This document shows positions 49,670-58,637 of a stretch of 64,000 nt of DNA, piece after piece (the first letter of the stretch is position 1; each line of letters opens with the position of its first letter). The notes beneath the pieces were generated by a model. That model was not told the origin of the DNA. It searched no databases and saw only the letters and a list, made by a program, of their open reading frames with translations. The stretch is taken from positions 1-64,000 of the forward strand of contig JAEZWF010000011.1 of NCBI GenBank assembly GCA_023420415.1. Reading direction: 5' to 3'. The translations under genes were made by a program, and so were the position numbers. Source of the DNA: Actinomycetes bacterium (GTDB lineage Bacteria; Actinomycetota; Actinomycetes; Actinomycetales; Dermatophilaceae).

Positions 49670-50964
49670 CAGCCTCGACCCCTCCGGCCGGGCAGGACCG
49701 CCAGCGACCGCTTCACCACGGACGGCTTGGCCGCCAGGGCCGCGGCGCACCCGGGTTCCTGCCGGGCGAACGACAGGAGGATGCCCAGCGCCAGCATCGT
49801 TGTCATCAAAGAGGATCCGCCGTAGGACACCAGTGGCAGCGGGACGCCGATGACGGGCAGCAGGCCGATGACGGCGCCGATGTTGACCACCGCCTGCACG
49901 ACGATCCACGCCATGATGCCCGCGGTGGCGATCCGGACGAAGAGGTCCTCGGTGCGCAGCACCACGCGGTAGCACACCAGCGCGAACGCGCAGAACAGCC
50001 CGAGCAGCACCAGGGTGCCGGGCAGGCCCAGCTCCTCGCCGAGGATGGCGAAGATGAAGTCGTTGTGGGCCTCGGGCAGCCACGACCACTTCTCGCGCGA
50101 GGCGCCGAGGCCGACGCCCCACCAGCCGCCGTCGGCGAGCGCGTAGCGTCCGTGGATCGGCTGGCGGGCCGCGCCGTAGGGGTTGGTGTCCTTGCCGAGC
50201 CAGACGTCGAACCGGCTCAACCGGTTGGGGCTGGTGACGATGAGGAAGGCGGCACCGGCGGCCATGACCCCGCCACCCCAGACGAAGAGCTTGTGCGGCA
50301 CCCCCGCCGCGAACAGCACCGCGGCGATGATGCCGACGAGCACGATGGCGGTGCCGAGGTCGTGACCGAGCAGGACCAGGACGAGCACGCCGAGGGCCAC
50401 GGGGATGAGGTAGGGCACGATGACGTGCCGCACACGACCCAGGGACCGCCGCTTGGCGGACAGGATCGTGGCCCCCACGAGGACCAGCCCGATCTTGGCG
50501 AGCTCGGAGGGTTGCAGGCTGAACCCGCCGACGCCCACCCAGTTGCGGTTGCCGTTGACGGTGACGCCCAGCGGGGTGAAGACGAGCAGCTGCAGCACCA
50601 CGGCGAGGCCGAGGATGGGCAGGGACAGCGACTTCCATCCCCGCACCGGGATGCGGCTGGCGACGAGCATCGCGACCCCGCCCGCGATCGCGAACATCAG
50701 CTGCTTGCGGAAGTAAAGGTAGGGCGTGGCGTTGTCGGTCTGCTCGAGCGACTTCACCGACGAGGCCGACAGCACCATGATGAGCCCGATGATGACGAGC
50801 ACCACCGAGACGCTGAGCAGCACGTAGTAGCTCGTCACGGGTGAGTCGAGCCGCGCCAGCCAGCTGTTGACGCCGGTGCGCGCGGCGCCCCGGCCTGAGG
50901 ATGCGCTCGAGGTCGACCGCTGGGTCGTGCGCCCCTTGGGCGGCGTGGCGGTGGTGCTGCTCAC
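49669..50964 (-). CDS. ftsW: Lipid II polymerase FtsW
   Basis: The 431-residue SEDS-family protein spans the membrane about ten times and polymerises lipid II at the septum with FtsI. Motifs include GLIMVLSASSV, RNWVGVGGFSLQPSELAKIGLVLVGA, LGHDLGTAIVL, the large outer loop with WLPEAHNDFIFAILGEELGL, and VPLPLVSYGGSSLMTTMLALGILLS. The N-terminus is basic and Ser/Thr-rich. GTG start; it follows murD by three bases and is one base overlapped with murG. Confidence 0.94.
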   Translation of the reverse strand: MSSTTATPPKGRTTQRSTSSASSGRGAARTGVNSWLARLDSPVTSYYVLLSVSVVLVIIGLIMVLSASSVKSLEQTDNATPYLYFRKQLMFAIAGGVAMLVASRIPVRGWKSLSLPILGLAVVLQLLVFTPLGVTVNGNRNWVGVGGFSLQPSELAKIGLVLVGATILSAKRRSLGRVRHVIVPYLIPVALGVLVLVLLGHDLGTAIVLVGIIAAVLFAAGVPHKLFVWGGGVMAAGAAFLIVTSPNRLSRFDVWLGKDTNPYGAARQPIHGRYALADGGWWGVGLGASREKWSWLPEAHNDFIFAILGEELGLPGTLVLLGLFCAFALVCYRVVLRTEDLFVRIATAGIMAWIVVQAVVNIGAVIGLLPVIGVPLPLVSYGGSSLMTTMLALGILLSFARQEPGCAAALAAKPSVVKRSLAVLPGRRGRG

Positions 50965-50967
50965 GAC

Positions 50968-52464
50968 CTACTCACCTGTGGTGTCGGCACGGCGCGCGAC
51001 GGCTGCCGCGAAGGCGTCTCCGCGTGCGCCGTAGTTGGGGAACATGTCCATGGAGGCCGCGGCGGGCGCGAGCAGCACGACGTCGCCCGGCTGGGCGAGG
51101 TCGGCCGCGCGGGCCACGACGAGGTCCATGACCCCAGTGTCCGTGGTGGGGACGTCCACGACGGGGACATCCGGCGCGTGTCGTGCCAGCGCGTCGGCGA
51201 GCTGGGCGCGGTCCTGCCCGATCAGCACCACGCCGCGCAGCCGTCCGGCCGCGTCGCGGACGAGCTCGTCGACGTCGGCCCCCTTGAGCAGCCCACCCGC
51301 GACCCACACCACGTGCTCGAACGCTCCCAGGGATGCTGCGGCGGCGTGTGGGTTGGTGGCCTTGGAGTCGTCGACCCAGCGCACTCCCCCGACGACGCCG
51401 AGGTCGGCGATGCGGTGCGGCTCGGGGGCGAAGGCCCGCAACCCGTCGCGCACCGCAGCCGGAGGTATGCCGTAGGAGCGGGCGAGCGCGGCGGCAGCCA
51501 GCGCGTTGGCGAGCTGGTGCGGGGCGAGCGTCGGTGCGGCGCCCTGGACGTCGGCGAACGTGGCGAGCTCGGCCGCGGACGTGCGCCGCTCCTGCACGAA
51601 CGCGCGGTCGGCGAGCACGTCGTCGACGACGCCGACCATCGACAGGCCGGGCGTGCCGAGGGTGAACCCGATGGCGCGGCACCCCTCCTGCACCTCGGCG
51701 TCCATCACGAGCTGCTCGGTCGCCGGGTCCTGCACGTTGTAGACGCAGGCCACCTTGGTGTTCGCGTAGACCTTGCCCTTGGTCCGGGCGTACTCCTCGT
51801 AGGAGCCGTGCCAGTCGACATGGTCGGGGGCGAGGTTGAGGCAGCAGGAGGCATACGGCGCAAGGGAATCCGACCAGTGCAGCTGGAAGCTGGACAGCTC
51901 GACGGCGATGACGTCGTAGGGCTCGGGGTGCAGGACCGCCTCGAGGATGGGCGTGCCGATGTTGCCGGCGGCGGTCGCGCGCAGTCCACCAGCGCGCAGC
52001 ATCTCGGCGAGCATGGCGACGGTCGTGGTCTTGCCGTTGGTGCCGGTGACGGTGATCCAGGGTGCCGGACCGACGGCGGCGCGCATGCGCCAGGCGAGCT
52101 CGACCTCACCCCAGACGGGTATGCCGTCGCGGGCGGCCTGCGCGAGCAGCGGCTGGTCCGGTCGCCACCCCGGGGAGGTGACGACGAGGTCGGGCACCCA
52201 GCCGGACGGCATACCGCTCGTGTGGTCGGCACCGAGGCGCACGTCGACGCCGAGGATGTCGAGGATGCGGGCACGTTCGGCCAGCGTGGTGTTGGTGCCG
52301 GGGTCTCCGCCGTCCACGGCAATGACGTGGGCGCCCCTCTCCTGCAACGCATCCGCTGCCGCGAAGCCGCTCACGCCCAGGCCGGTCACGAGGACCCGCA
52401 GCCCACTCCAGTCGGCGCTCGCGTTGGTCAGCCCGTCGAGCCGACCATCCGTGGGAACGCTCAC
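50968..52464 (-). CDS. murD: UDP-N-acetylmuramoylalanine--D-glutamate ligase
   Basis: The 498-residue Mur ligase adds D-Glu. It has the Rossmann start VLVTGLGVSGFAAADALQERGAHV, the P-loop WITVTGTNGKTTTVAMLAEML, ELSSFQLHW, the NLAPDHVDWHGSYEEYARTKGKV segment and VRWVDDSKATNPHAAAASL. The GTG at 52464 overlaps the mraY stop (GTGA); extension of the frame further upstream would run into mraY. It is followed closely by ftsW. Confidence 0.96.
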   Translation of the reverse strand: MSVPTDGRLDGLTNASADWSGLRVLVTGLGVSGFAAADALQERGAHVIAVDGGDPGTNTTLAERARILDILGVDVRLGADHTSGMPSGWVPDLVVTSPGWRPDQPLLAQAARDGIPVWGEVELAWRMRAAVGPAPWITVTGTNGKTTTVAMLAEMLRAGGLRATAAGNIGTPILEAVLHPEPYDVIAVELSSFQLHWSDSLAPYASCCLNLAPDHVDWHGSYEEYARTKGKVYANTKVACVYNVQDPATEQLVMDAEVQEGCRAIGFTLGTPGLSMVGVVDDVLADRAFVQERRTSAAELATFADVQGAAPTLAPHQLANALAAAALARSYGIPPAAVRDGLRAFAPEPHRIADLGVVGGVRWVDDSKATNPHAAAASLGAFEHVVWVAGGLLKGADVDELVRDAAGRLRGVVLIGQDRAQLADALARHAPDVPVVDVPTTDTGVMDLVVARAADLAQPGDVVLLAPAAASMDMFPNYGARGDAFAAAVARRADTTGE

Positions 52465-53543
52465 GCGCCGCCCACCACCCACTCGGCGTAGAAGATGCCG
52501 AGGCCGAGTGCCACGCACAGTCCCGCGATGATCCAGAACCGGATGACGATGGTGACCTCGTTCCACCCCATCAGCTCGAAGTGGTGTTGTAGCGGCGCCA
52601 TCCGGAAGACGCGCTTGCCGGTGAGCTTGAACGACCCGACCTGGATGATGACCGACAGCGTGATCGCGACGAACAGCCCGCCGAGGATGATGATGAGCAG
52701 CTCGGTGCGGGTGGTGATCGCGAGGCCGGCGAGTGCCCCACCGAGGGCCAGGGATCCGGTGTCGCCCATGAAGATCTTGGCCGGTGACGCGTTCCACCAC
52801 AGGAACCCGAAGCAGGCGCCCATGCAGGCTGCGGCGACCACGGCGAGGTCTCGTGAGTCACGCACCTCGTAGCACTTGAGCCCGGGGGTGATCTGGCAGT
52901 TCTGGTTGCCCTGCCAGATGCCGATGAGGACGTAGGCCGCGAACACCATCACCGAGGCGCCGGTGGCGAGGCCGTCGAGGCCGTCGGTGAGGTTCACGCC
53001 GTTGGAGGTGCCGGCGATCATCAGGTTGGCCCAGATGACGAACAGCACCAACCCGATCAGTGGCCCGGCGAAGGCGAGGTTGAACGGGGTGTCGCGGACG
53101 AAGGAGATGCTCGTCGATGCGGGTGTGCGCCAGTGGCTGTTGGGGAACTGCAGCGCGAGCACCGCGAAGATGACGGCGACGAGGGTCTGGCCGGCGAGCT
53201 TCTCCCCTGACCGGAGGCCGAGGCTGCGCTGTTTGGAGATCTTGATGTAGTCGTCGAGGAACCCGACGAGCCCGAGCCCGGCCATGAGGAACAGCACGAG
53301 CACGCCGCTCCACGTGAACGGTGTGCCGGTGATGGCATGGGCGAGGCCGTATGCCGCGAGGGCCGAGCCGATGATGACCGAGCCACCCATGGTGGGCGTG
53401 CCGCGCTTGGTGTGGTGGGAGGTGGGTCCGTCGTCGCGGATGAACTGGCCATAGCCCCGCTTGACGAGGAACTTGATGTACATCGGGGTGCCCAGCAGGG
53501 CACCCACGAGGGAGATGACGGCTGCCGCCAGCACCGCCTTCAC
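52461..53543 (-). CDS. mraY: Phospho-N-acetylmuramoyl-pentapeptide transferase
   Basis: The 360-residue polytopic membrane enzyme makes lipid I from UDP-MurNAc-pentapeptide and undecaprenyl phosphate. It has about ten helices and the MraY motifs SHHTKRGTPTMGGSVII, the magnesium-site FLDDYIK (about 100), NLTDGLDGLATGASVMVF and NASPAKIFMGDTGSLALGGALAGLA. GTG starts KAVLAAAVISLVGALLG. It overlaps murF by four bases upstream and murD by four bases downstream. Confidence 0.97.
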   Translation of the reverse strand: MKAVLAAAVISLVGALLGTPMYIKFLVKRGYGQFIRDDGPTSHHTKRGTPTMGGSVIIGSALAAYGLAHAITGTPFTWSGVLVLFLMAGLGLVGFLDDYIKISKQRSLGLRSGEKLAGQTLVAVIFAVLALQFPNSHWRTPASTSISFVRDTPFNLAFAGPLIGLVLFVIWANLMIAGTSNGVNLTDGLDGLATGASVMVFAAYVLIGIWQGNQNCQITPGLKCYEVRDSRDLAVVAAACMGACFGFLWWNASPAKIFMGDTGSLALGGALAGLAITTRTELLIIILGGLFVAITLSVIIQVGSFKLTGKRVFRMAPLQHHFELMGWNEVTIVIRFWIIAGLCVALGLGIFYAEWVVGGA

Positions 53544-55018
53544 GTCGCGTCCTCCTGCTTGTCACCCGTGGTGTCACCGGTGTCCGCGGTGGGCCCCGAC
53601 TCGGCGGCCACCCTGTCACCGAGCCACCGTAGTCCGGCGTCGCGGCTGGACTTGAGCAACACGACGTCACCGGGGCGAAGTTTGTCGGCGAGCAGGTCGT
53701 GGGCGGCGTCGGCGTCGGGCACCCACACGACCTCCTCACCCCACGACCCCTCGTGCTGGGCCCCGGTGGCCATGGGCCGGGCCGTCTCGCCGACCACGAC
53801 GAGCCGGGAGATGTTGAGCCGCACGGCGAGCCGGCCGATGGCGTCGTGCTCGGTGAGTGAGTCGTCGCCCAGCTCGAGCATCGAGCCGAGCACGGCCCAG
53901 GTGCGCCGTGGCGTGCCGTCCTCGGTGCGGCTCATCGCGACCAGCGCCTTGAGCGCGGCGCGCATCGAGTCGGGGTTGGCGTTGTAGGCGTCGTTGACGA
54001 CGGTGACGCCGTCGGGGCGCTCGGTGACCTCCATCCGCCAGCGCGAGGCGGGGGTCGCCGCGCCCAGAACCCTCACCGTCAGGTCGAGGTCCACCCCACC
54101 CTCGAGTGCGGCTGCAACCACCGCGAGGGCGTTCCCGACGTGGTGCTCACCGTGCAGGGCCAGCGTCACCGGTCGGGAGACCTGGTCGCCGTCCGGGCGG
54201 GTGACCACCAGGGTGAAGGACGGCCGGCCAGTGGCGTCGAGGCGGATGTCCTGGGCCCGCACCTGCGCGTCGGGGGACGTGCCGACGAGGACGACGCGCG
54301 CGTCGGTGACCCCTGCCATGGCCCGCACCGCCGTGTCGTCGGCGTTGAGGACAGCCACCCCGCCCGCCGGCAGCGCCGCCACCAGCTCGGACTTGGCGGT
54401 CGCGATGGCCTCGCGCGAGCCGAACTCCCCGACGTGCGCGGTGCCGACGTTGAGCTCGATGCCGATCTGCGGTGGCGCGATCGTCGTGAGGTAGGCGATG
54501 TGCCCGATGCCGCGGGCCCCCATCTCCACGACGAGGTAACGGGTGTCCGGGGTGACCCGGAAGACTGTGAGGGGCACGCCCACCTCGGAGTTGAGCGAGC
54601 CGACCGGCGCGACGGTCGGCGCGTGCGCGGCGAGGACCGCACCGAGCAGGTCCTTGGTCGAGGTCTTGCCCGACGAGCCGGTGATGCCGATGACGGTCAG
54701 GTCGGGGTGGCGGTCGACGACCGCCCGCGCCAGGGCGGCCAGGCCGTCCTGGATGTCGTCGACGACGACGCAGGGCAGCTCCTCGACCGGTCGGGTGGTC
54801 AGCGCCGCAACCGCGCCCCGGTCGCGGGCACCCGCCACGAACTGGTGGCCGTCGAGCTGCTCGCCGATGCGGGCGATGTAGAGCCCGCCCGGACCGGCCT
54901 CACGCGAGTCGGTGACCACGGGACCGTCGATGACCAGGTCCTGCGCGGCCGCGGGCTCGATGCCGTGCAGCGTGCCGGAGGTGACCTCGGCAACCTCCGC
55001 GAGGGACAGGGGAATCAC
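53540..55018 (-). CDS. murF: UDP-N-acetylmuramoyl-tripeptide--D-alanyl-D-alanine ligase
   Basis: The 492-residue Mur ligase completes the pentapeptide stem. It has the P-loop VIGITGSSGKTSTKDLLGAVL, SLNSEVGVPLTV, VEMGARGIGHIAYLTTIAPP, VLNADDTAVRAM and VVNDAYNANPDSMRAALKAL. GTG at 55018 overlaps the murE stop; the C-terminal residues overlap mraY, so all three are translated in series. Confidence 0.96.
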   Translation of the reverse strand: MIPLSLAEVAEVTSGTLHGIEPAAAQDLVIDGPVVTDSREAGPGGLYIARIGEQLDGHQFVAGARDRGAVAALTTRPVEELPCVVVDDIQDGLAALARAVVDRHPDLTVIGITGSSGKTSTKDLLGAVLAAHAPTVAPVGSLNSEVGVPLTVFRVTPDTRYLVVEMGARGIGHIAYLTTIAPPQIGIELNVGTAHVGEFGSREAIATAKSELVAALPAGGVAVLNADDTAVRAMAGVTDARVVLVGTSPDAQVRAQDIRLDATGRPSFTLVVTRPDGDQVSRPVTLALHGEHHVGNALAVVAAALEGGVDLDLTVRVLGAATPASRWRMEVTERPDGVTVVNDAYNANPDSMRAALKALVAMSRTEDGTPRRTWAVLGSMLELGDDSLTEHDAIGRLAVRLNISRLVVVGETARPMATGAQHEGSWGEEVVWVPDADAAHDLLADKLRPGDVVLLKSSRDAGLRWLGDRVAAESGPTADTGDTTGDKQEDAT

Positions 55019-56556
55019 GATGCGCCGTCCTCACCGACGAGGGAACGCAACGCCTTCCTCGCCTCCTCACGGTCGTCGAAGGGGTGGATGGTGCCGGCGA
55101 CGTCCTGCCCGGTCTCGTGGCCCTTGCCGACCACGGCGACCACACTCCCCGGTCCGGCGGCGTGCGCTGCCGCAACGGCCCGCCCGATGGCGTCGGCTCG
55201 TCCGGCCACGTCGTGCAGGACCGCGTCGGAGCCCGCAGCGGTCGCGCCCTCGAGCACGGCCGCCCGGATCGCCGCGGGGTCCTCGGTGCGGGGGTTGTCG
55301 TCGGTGACGAAGACGAGGTCGGCGCCGCGGGCGGCCGCCAGTCCCATCCCTGCCCGCTTGCCGCGGTCGCGGTCGCCCCCGGCGCCGAGGACCACCACGA
55401 GGGCTCCGGCGGTGGTGGGTCGCAGGGCGCGCAGCGCGGCCGCGACCGCCTCAGGGGTGTGCGCGTAGTCGACGACCACGAGCGGCAGGTCGTCGCTCGC
55501 CTGCTCGACGGTGACCTGCTCCATCCGGCCGGGCACGTGCGGGTCGGCGGCCAGCGCCCGCTGGGTGTCGGCCACCGAGACGTCGGTGGCCATCAGGGCC
55601 AGGGCAGCCATCGCCGTGTTGACCCGGTTGAAGTCGCCCGGCAGCGCGGACCGCAGCTGCAGCGTCGTGTCGCCGTCGGTGAGCCGGAACGCGGCCGGGT
55701 CGTCCTCCTCGACGATGACCCGCCACTGCGCGTCCGCCTCGTCGGTCGACGCCAGCGTGGTCACGGGAACCGTTGCGGTGGAAGCGAGTTCGCGCCCCCA
55801 CTCGTCGTCGACACACACGATCCCCTGCCGTGCGCGTTCCGGGGTGAACAGCGAGGCCTTGGCCTCGAAGTAGTCGCGCATCGTCGGGTGGAAGTCGAGG
55901 TGGTCCTGCGACAGGTTGGTGAACAACGCGACGTCGTAGACGACACCGTCGACCCGGTGCTGGGCGAGGGCGTGGCTCGAGACCTCCATGACGCAGGACT
56001 GCACACCCCGCTCGGTCATCAGCGCCAGCAGGGCGTGCAGCACCGTCGCCTCGGGCGTGGTGCGCACGCTCTTGACGCGCTCGTCGACGATGCGGGTCTC
56101 GACCGTGCCGATGAGACCGGTGCGGTGGCCGAGGGCGACCAGGGCCGAGTTGATGAGGTATGCCGTGGTGGTCTTCCCGTTGGTCCCCGTCACCCCGTAC
56201 ATCGTGAGGCCGAGCCGCTCGGTCCCGTGGACCCGCGCGGCGACGGTCCCCACGACCGAGCGAGGTGACTCCACGACGACCCGCGGCAGCGACACCCCCG
56301 CCTCGTCGAGGGTCGCGGCCCCCCTGGCGTCCGTGAGGACGGCGACGGCGCCCAGCTCGGCCGCCCCCGCGGCATACGACGCGCCATGGGCGTTGGCCCC
56401 CGGGAGGGCCGCGTAGAGGTCACCCGGCACGACGTCGCGCGAGTCCAGGGTCACTCCGGAAACGCTCACGTCGGCACCCTCGAGAGCACCTCCCACGAGC
56501 GTGGCGAGCGACTCCAGCGTGATGGCATGCGAGGACGCCGGACGGGGGGATGACAC
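55015..56556 (-). CDS. murE: UDP-N-acetylmuramoyl-tripeptide synthetase (diaminopimelate type)
   Basis: The 513-residue Mur ligase adds the third residue of the stem peptide. P-loop MYGVTGTNGKTTTAYLINSAL, carbamylated-Lys segment FTNLSQDHLDFHPTMRDYFEAKASLF and VVDYAHTPEAV are intact. The substrate motif is DNPRTEDP, where Arg identifies a diaminopimelate-adding enzyme (lysine-adding ones differ), so the peptidoglycan should be of the DAP type. GTG start at 56556, 17 bases after ftsI. Confidence 0.95.
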   Translation of the reverse strand: MSSPRPASSHAITLESLATLVGGALEGADVSVSGVTLDSRDVVPGDLYAALPGANAHGASYAAGAAELGAVAVLTDARGAATLDEAGVSLPRVVVESPRSVVGTVAARVHGTERLGLTMYGVTGTNGKTTTAYLINSALVALGHRTGLIGTVETRIVDERVKSVRTTPEATVLHALLALMTERGVQSCVMEVSSHALAQHRVDGVVYDVALFTNLSQDHLDFHPTMRDYFEAKASLFTPERARQGIVCVDDEWGRELASTATVPVTTLASTDEADAQWRVIVEEDDPAAFRLTDGDTTLQLRSALPGDFNRVNTAMAALALMATDVSVADTQRALAADPHVPGRMEQVTVEQASDDLPLVVVDYAHTPEAVAAALRALRPTTAGALVVVLGAGGDRDRGKRAGMGLAAARGADLVFVTDDNPRTEDPAAIRAAVLEGATAAGSDAVLHDVAGRADAIGRAVAAAHAAGPGSVVAVVGKGHETGQDVAGTIHPFDDREEARKALRSLVGEDGAS

Positions 56557-56573
56557 GGGCAGCGAGCCTACCC

Positions 56574-58592
56574 TCAGCGCTTGGTCGTGCCGGTCGGCCG
56601 GTCACGGATGACCGACGGGTCGTTCTTGGCCGGTGGCGTCTTCGGCTCGATCTGCGCCACCGGAGCCTTGGTGCCGGTCGGCGGGATCTTCTGCTCCTGC
56701 AACGCGTACGTCATGACGTCCTTGAACACCGGTCCGGCCACAGCGCCACCGAAGTAGCCCTTGATCGGACGCTGCAGCGTCACGGCCACGACGATCTGCG
56801 GGTCGTCGGCGGGCGCGAAACCGATGAAGCTGGCCGTCTTGCCGGAGTAGCCGCCGACCTTGGCGTCGTAGCGGTCCGCGGTCCCCGTCTTGCCGGCGAC
56901 GCGGTAGCCCGGCACCTTCGCCTCGGGGGCGGTGCCCTCCTTGCCGACGACGCCCTCGAGCATGTCGCGCAGCTGGGAGGCGGTCTCCTGCGACACGACC
57001 TGCACCGGCTTGGGCTCGGGTGCGGGCTTCCAGCCCCCGTCGCCGTCGCTGACGTCAGCCACGATCCGCGGCGGGATGCGGACGCCGCCGTTGGCGATCG
57101 TCTGGAACACCCCGGCCGCCTGCAACGCGTTCACCGACAGGCCCTGGCCGTACATCACGGTGTAGCGCTGGGAACCGTTCCAGTCCTGCGGCTTGGCCAG
57201 CAGTCCCGGGCTCTCACCCGGGAAGTTCATGCCCGACGCCTGGCCCAGGCCGAACTTGCGGTAGTAGTCGTAGAGCGTCTGGGGCTGCATCTTCTCCCCG
57301 ACGAGGACGGTGCCGATGTTGCTCGACTGCGCCAGGACCCCGGTGAACGTGAGGTTCAGGGTCGGGTGGTCGTGGCTGTCCTTGAACTCCTTGTTGTCGG
57401 CCCGGTAGATCCGGTTGGGCACCTCGACCACCGTCGACGGCGTGACGACCTTCTCCTCCAGGGCGGCTGCGGCCGTCATCACCTTGGCGGTGGAGCCGGG
57501 CTCGTAGACGTCGCTCCAGGCCTTGTTGGTCCAGTTCTCACTGGACTGTCCGGGCTGGTTGGGGTCGTAGGTCGGGTAGGACGCGACAGCGAGCAGCTCG
57601 CCGGTCCTGACGTTCATGGCGACGACGCTGCCCGACAGCGCCTTGGTCTCACGGACCTTCTGGGCCACGGCGTTCTGGGCGTACCACTGCAGGTCGGAGT
57701 CGATGGTGAGCTTGACGTCCTTGCCGGGCACCGGCGCCTGGGTGTCCTGCCGGGCGTTCGGGATGATCTTGCCGTCCTGGCTCGCCTCGTAGACGGTCTT
57801 GCCCGCCTTGCCCCGAAGGCTCTCGTCCATGAGGACCTCGAGCCCGCCACCGGCGGTCCCGTCGGCCTGCAGGAAACCGACCAGTGAGGAGGCAGCCGTC
57901 GAGGTCGGGTAGGTGCGGTCGCTGGTCGGCTCGGAGTAGACACCGTTGACCCCGAGGTCATTGATCTTGCGCCAGTTGAGCGGGGTGACGTTCTTCTGCA
58001 GGATCACGTAGCGCGAGCTGCCCGTGAGCATCGGCGTGAGCTTGTCGACGGGGATGTCGAGCAGTGGCGCGAGGTCCTTGGCGGCGCCAGCCACCCCGAC
58101 CTTGACCCGCTCCTTCCCGACCGTCTTGGTGTACTCCGGCACCGCGGTCTGGTCCACGGTGACGGTGCGGCGCTCGACGCTGGAGGCGAGGATCGTGCCG
58201 TCGCGGTCGACGATCGACCCACGCATCGCCGGCAGGGCCACGGTGGTGGTGCGGGAGGACTGGGCGTCCTTGGAGACCGCGGCGGCGTCAAAACCCTGCA
58301 ACCGCAACAGCTGTGCGCCGAAGATGCTGAAGACGAACAGCACCGCGATCGTCATGGTCCGCATCCGCCGTCGCGGGTTGCCTCCCCCGAGCCGCACTGG
58401 CCTGCCCGCCGGCCGACGCGGTGGCGGGGTCGCCTTCGCCCGCGGTCGCGGTGTGCCGGCGGCGGGTCGGCGCTGCGTTGCGGGGCCGTCGCGGCGCACC
58501 CGGGTCGCCCCCGGCTTCACCGACGAGCTCTTGCCCTTCGTCCCCGCGGACGGTCGCGCGGTTCCGGGGCGGGCGCCTCGGGTCTGCGTCAC
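56574..58592 (-). CDS. ftsI: Penicillin-binding protein FtsI/PBP3 (septal transpeptidase)
   Basis: The 672-residue class B penicillin-binding protein cross-links septal wall. It has a long basic Pro/Arg-rich N-terminus (about 1-75), one membrane helix (about 78-97, TIAVLFVFSIFGAQLLRLQG), the pedestal domain (VALPAMRGSIVDRDGTILASS), and the transpeptidase domain with SXXK STAK (Ser367, Lys370), SSN (AQSSNIGT) and KTGT (about 565). No PASTA repeats follow, so it is not of the PknB-type PBP form. GTG start. It lies 45 bases after the FtsL-like gene. Confidence 0.95.
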   Translation of the reverse strand: MTQTRGARPGTARPSAGTKGKSSSVKPGATRVRRDGPATQRRPAAGTPRPRAKATPPPRRPAGRPVRLGGGNPRRRMRTMTIAVLFVFSIFGAQLLRLQGFDAAAVSKDAQSSRTTTVALPAMRGSIVDRDGTILASSVERRTVTVDQTAVPEYTKTVGKERVKVGVAGAAKDLAPLLDIPVDKLTPMLTGSSRYVILQKNVTPLNWRKINDLGVNGVYSEPTSDRTYPTSTAASSLVGFLQADGTAGGGLEVLMDESLRGKAGKTVYEASQDGKIIPNARQDTQAPVPGKDVKLTIDSDLQWYAQNAVAQKVRETKALSGSVVAMNVRTGELLAVASYPTYDPNQPGQSSENWTNKAWSDVYEPGSTAKVMTAAAALEEKVVTPSTVVEVPNRIYRADNKEFKDSHDHPTLNLTFTGVLAQSSNIGTVLVGEKMQPQTLYDYYRKFGLGQASGMNFPGESPGLLAKPQDWNGSQRYTVMYGQGLSVNALQAAGVFQTIANGGVRIPPRIVADVSDGDGGWKPAPEPKPVQVVSQETASQLRDMLEGVVGKEGTAPEAKVPGYRVAGKTGTADRYDAKVGGYSGKTASFIGFAPADDPQIVVAVTLQRPIKGYFGGAVAGPVFKDVMTYALQEQKIPPTGTKAPVAQIEPKTPPAKNDPSVIRDRPTGTTKR

Positions 58593-58637
58593 GGTCTACC
58601 TCGGGTCTTCCTGGGCGAGTCGGTTGGGTTGACGGGT

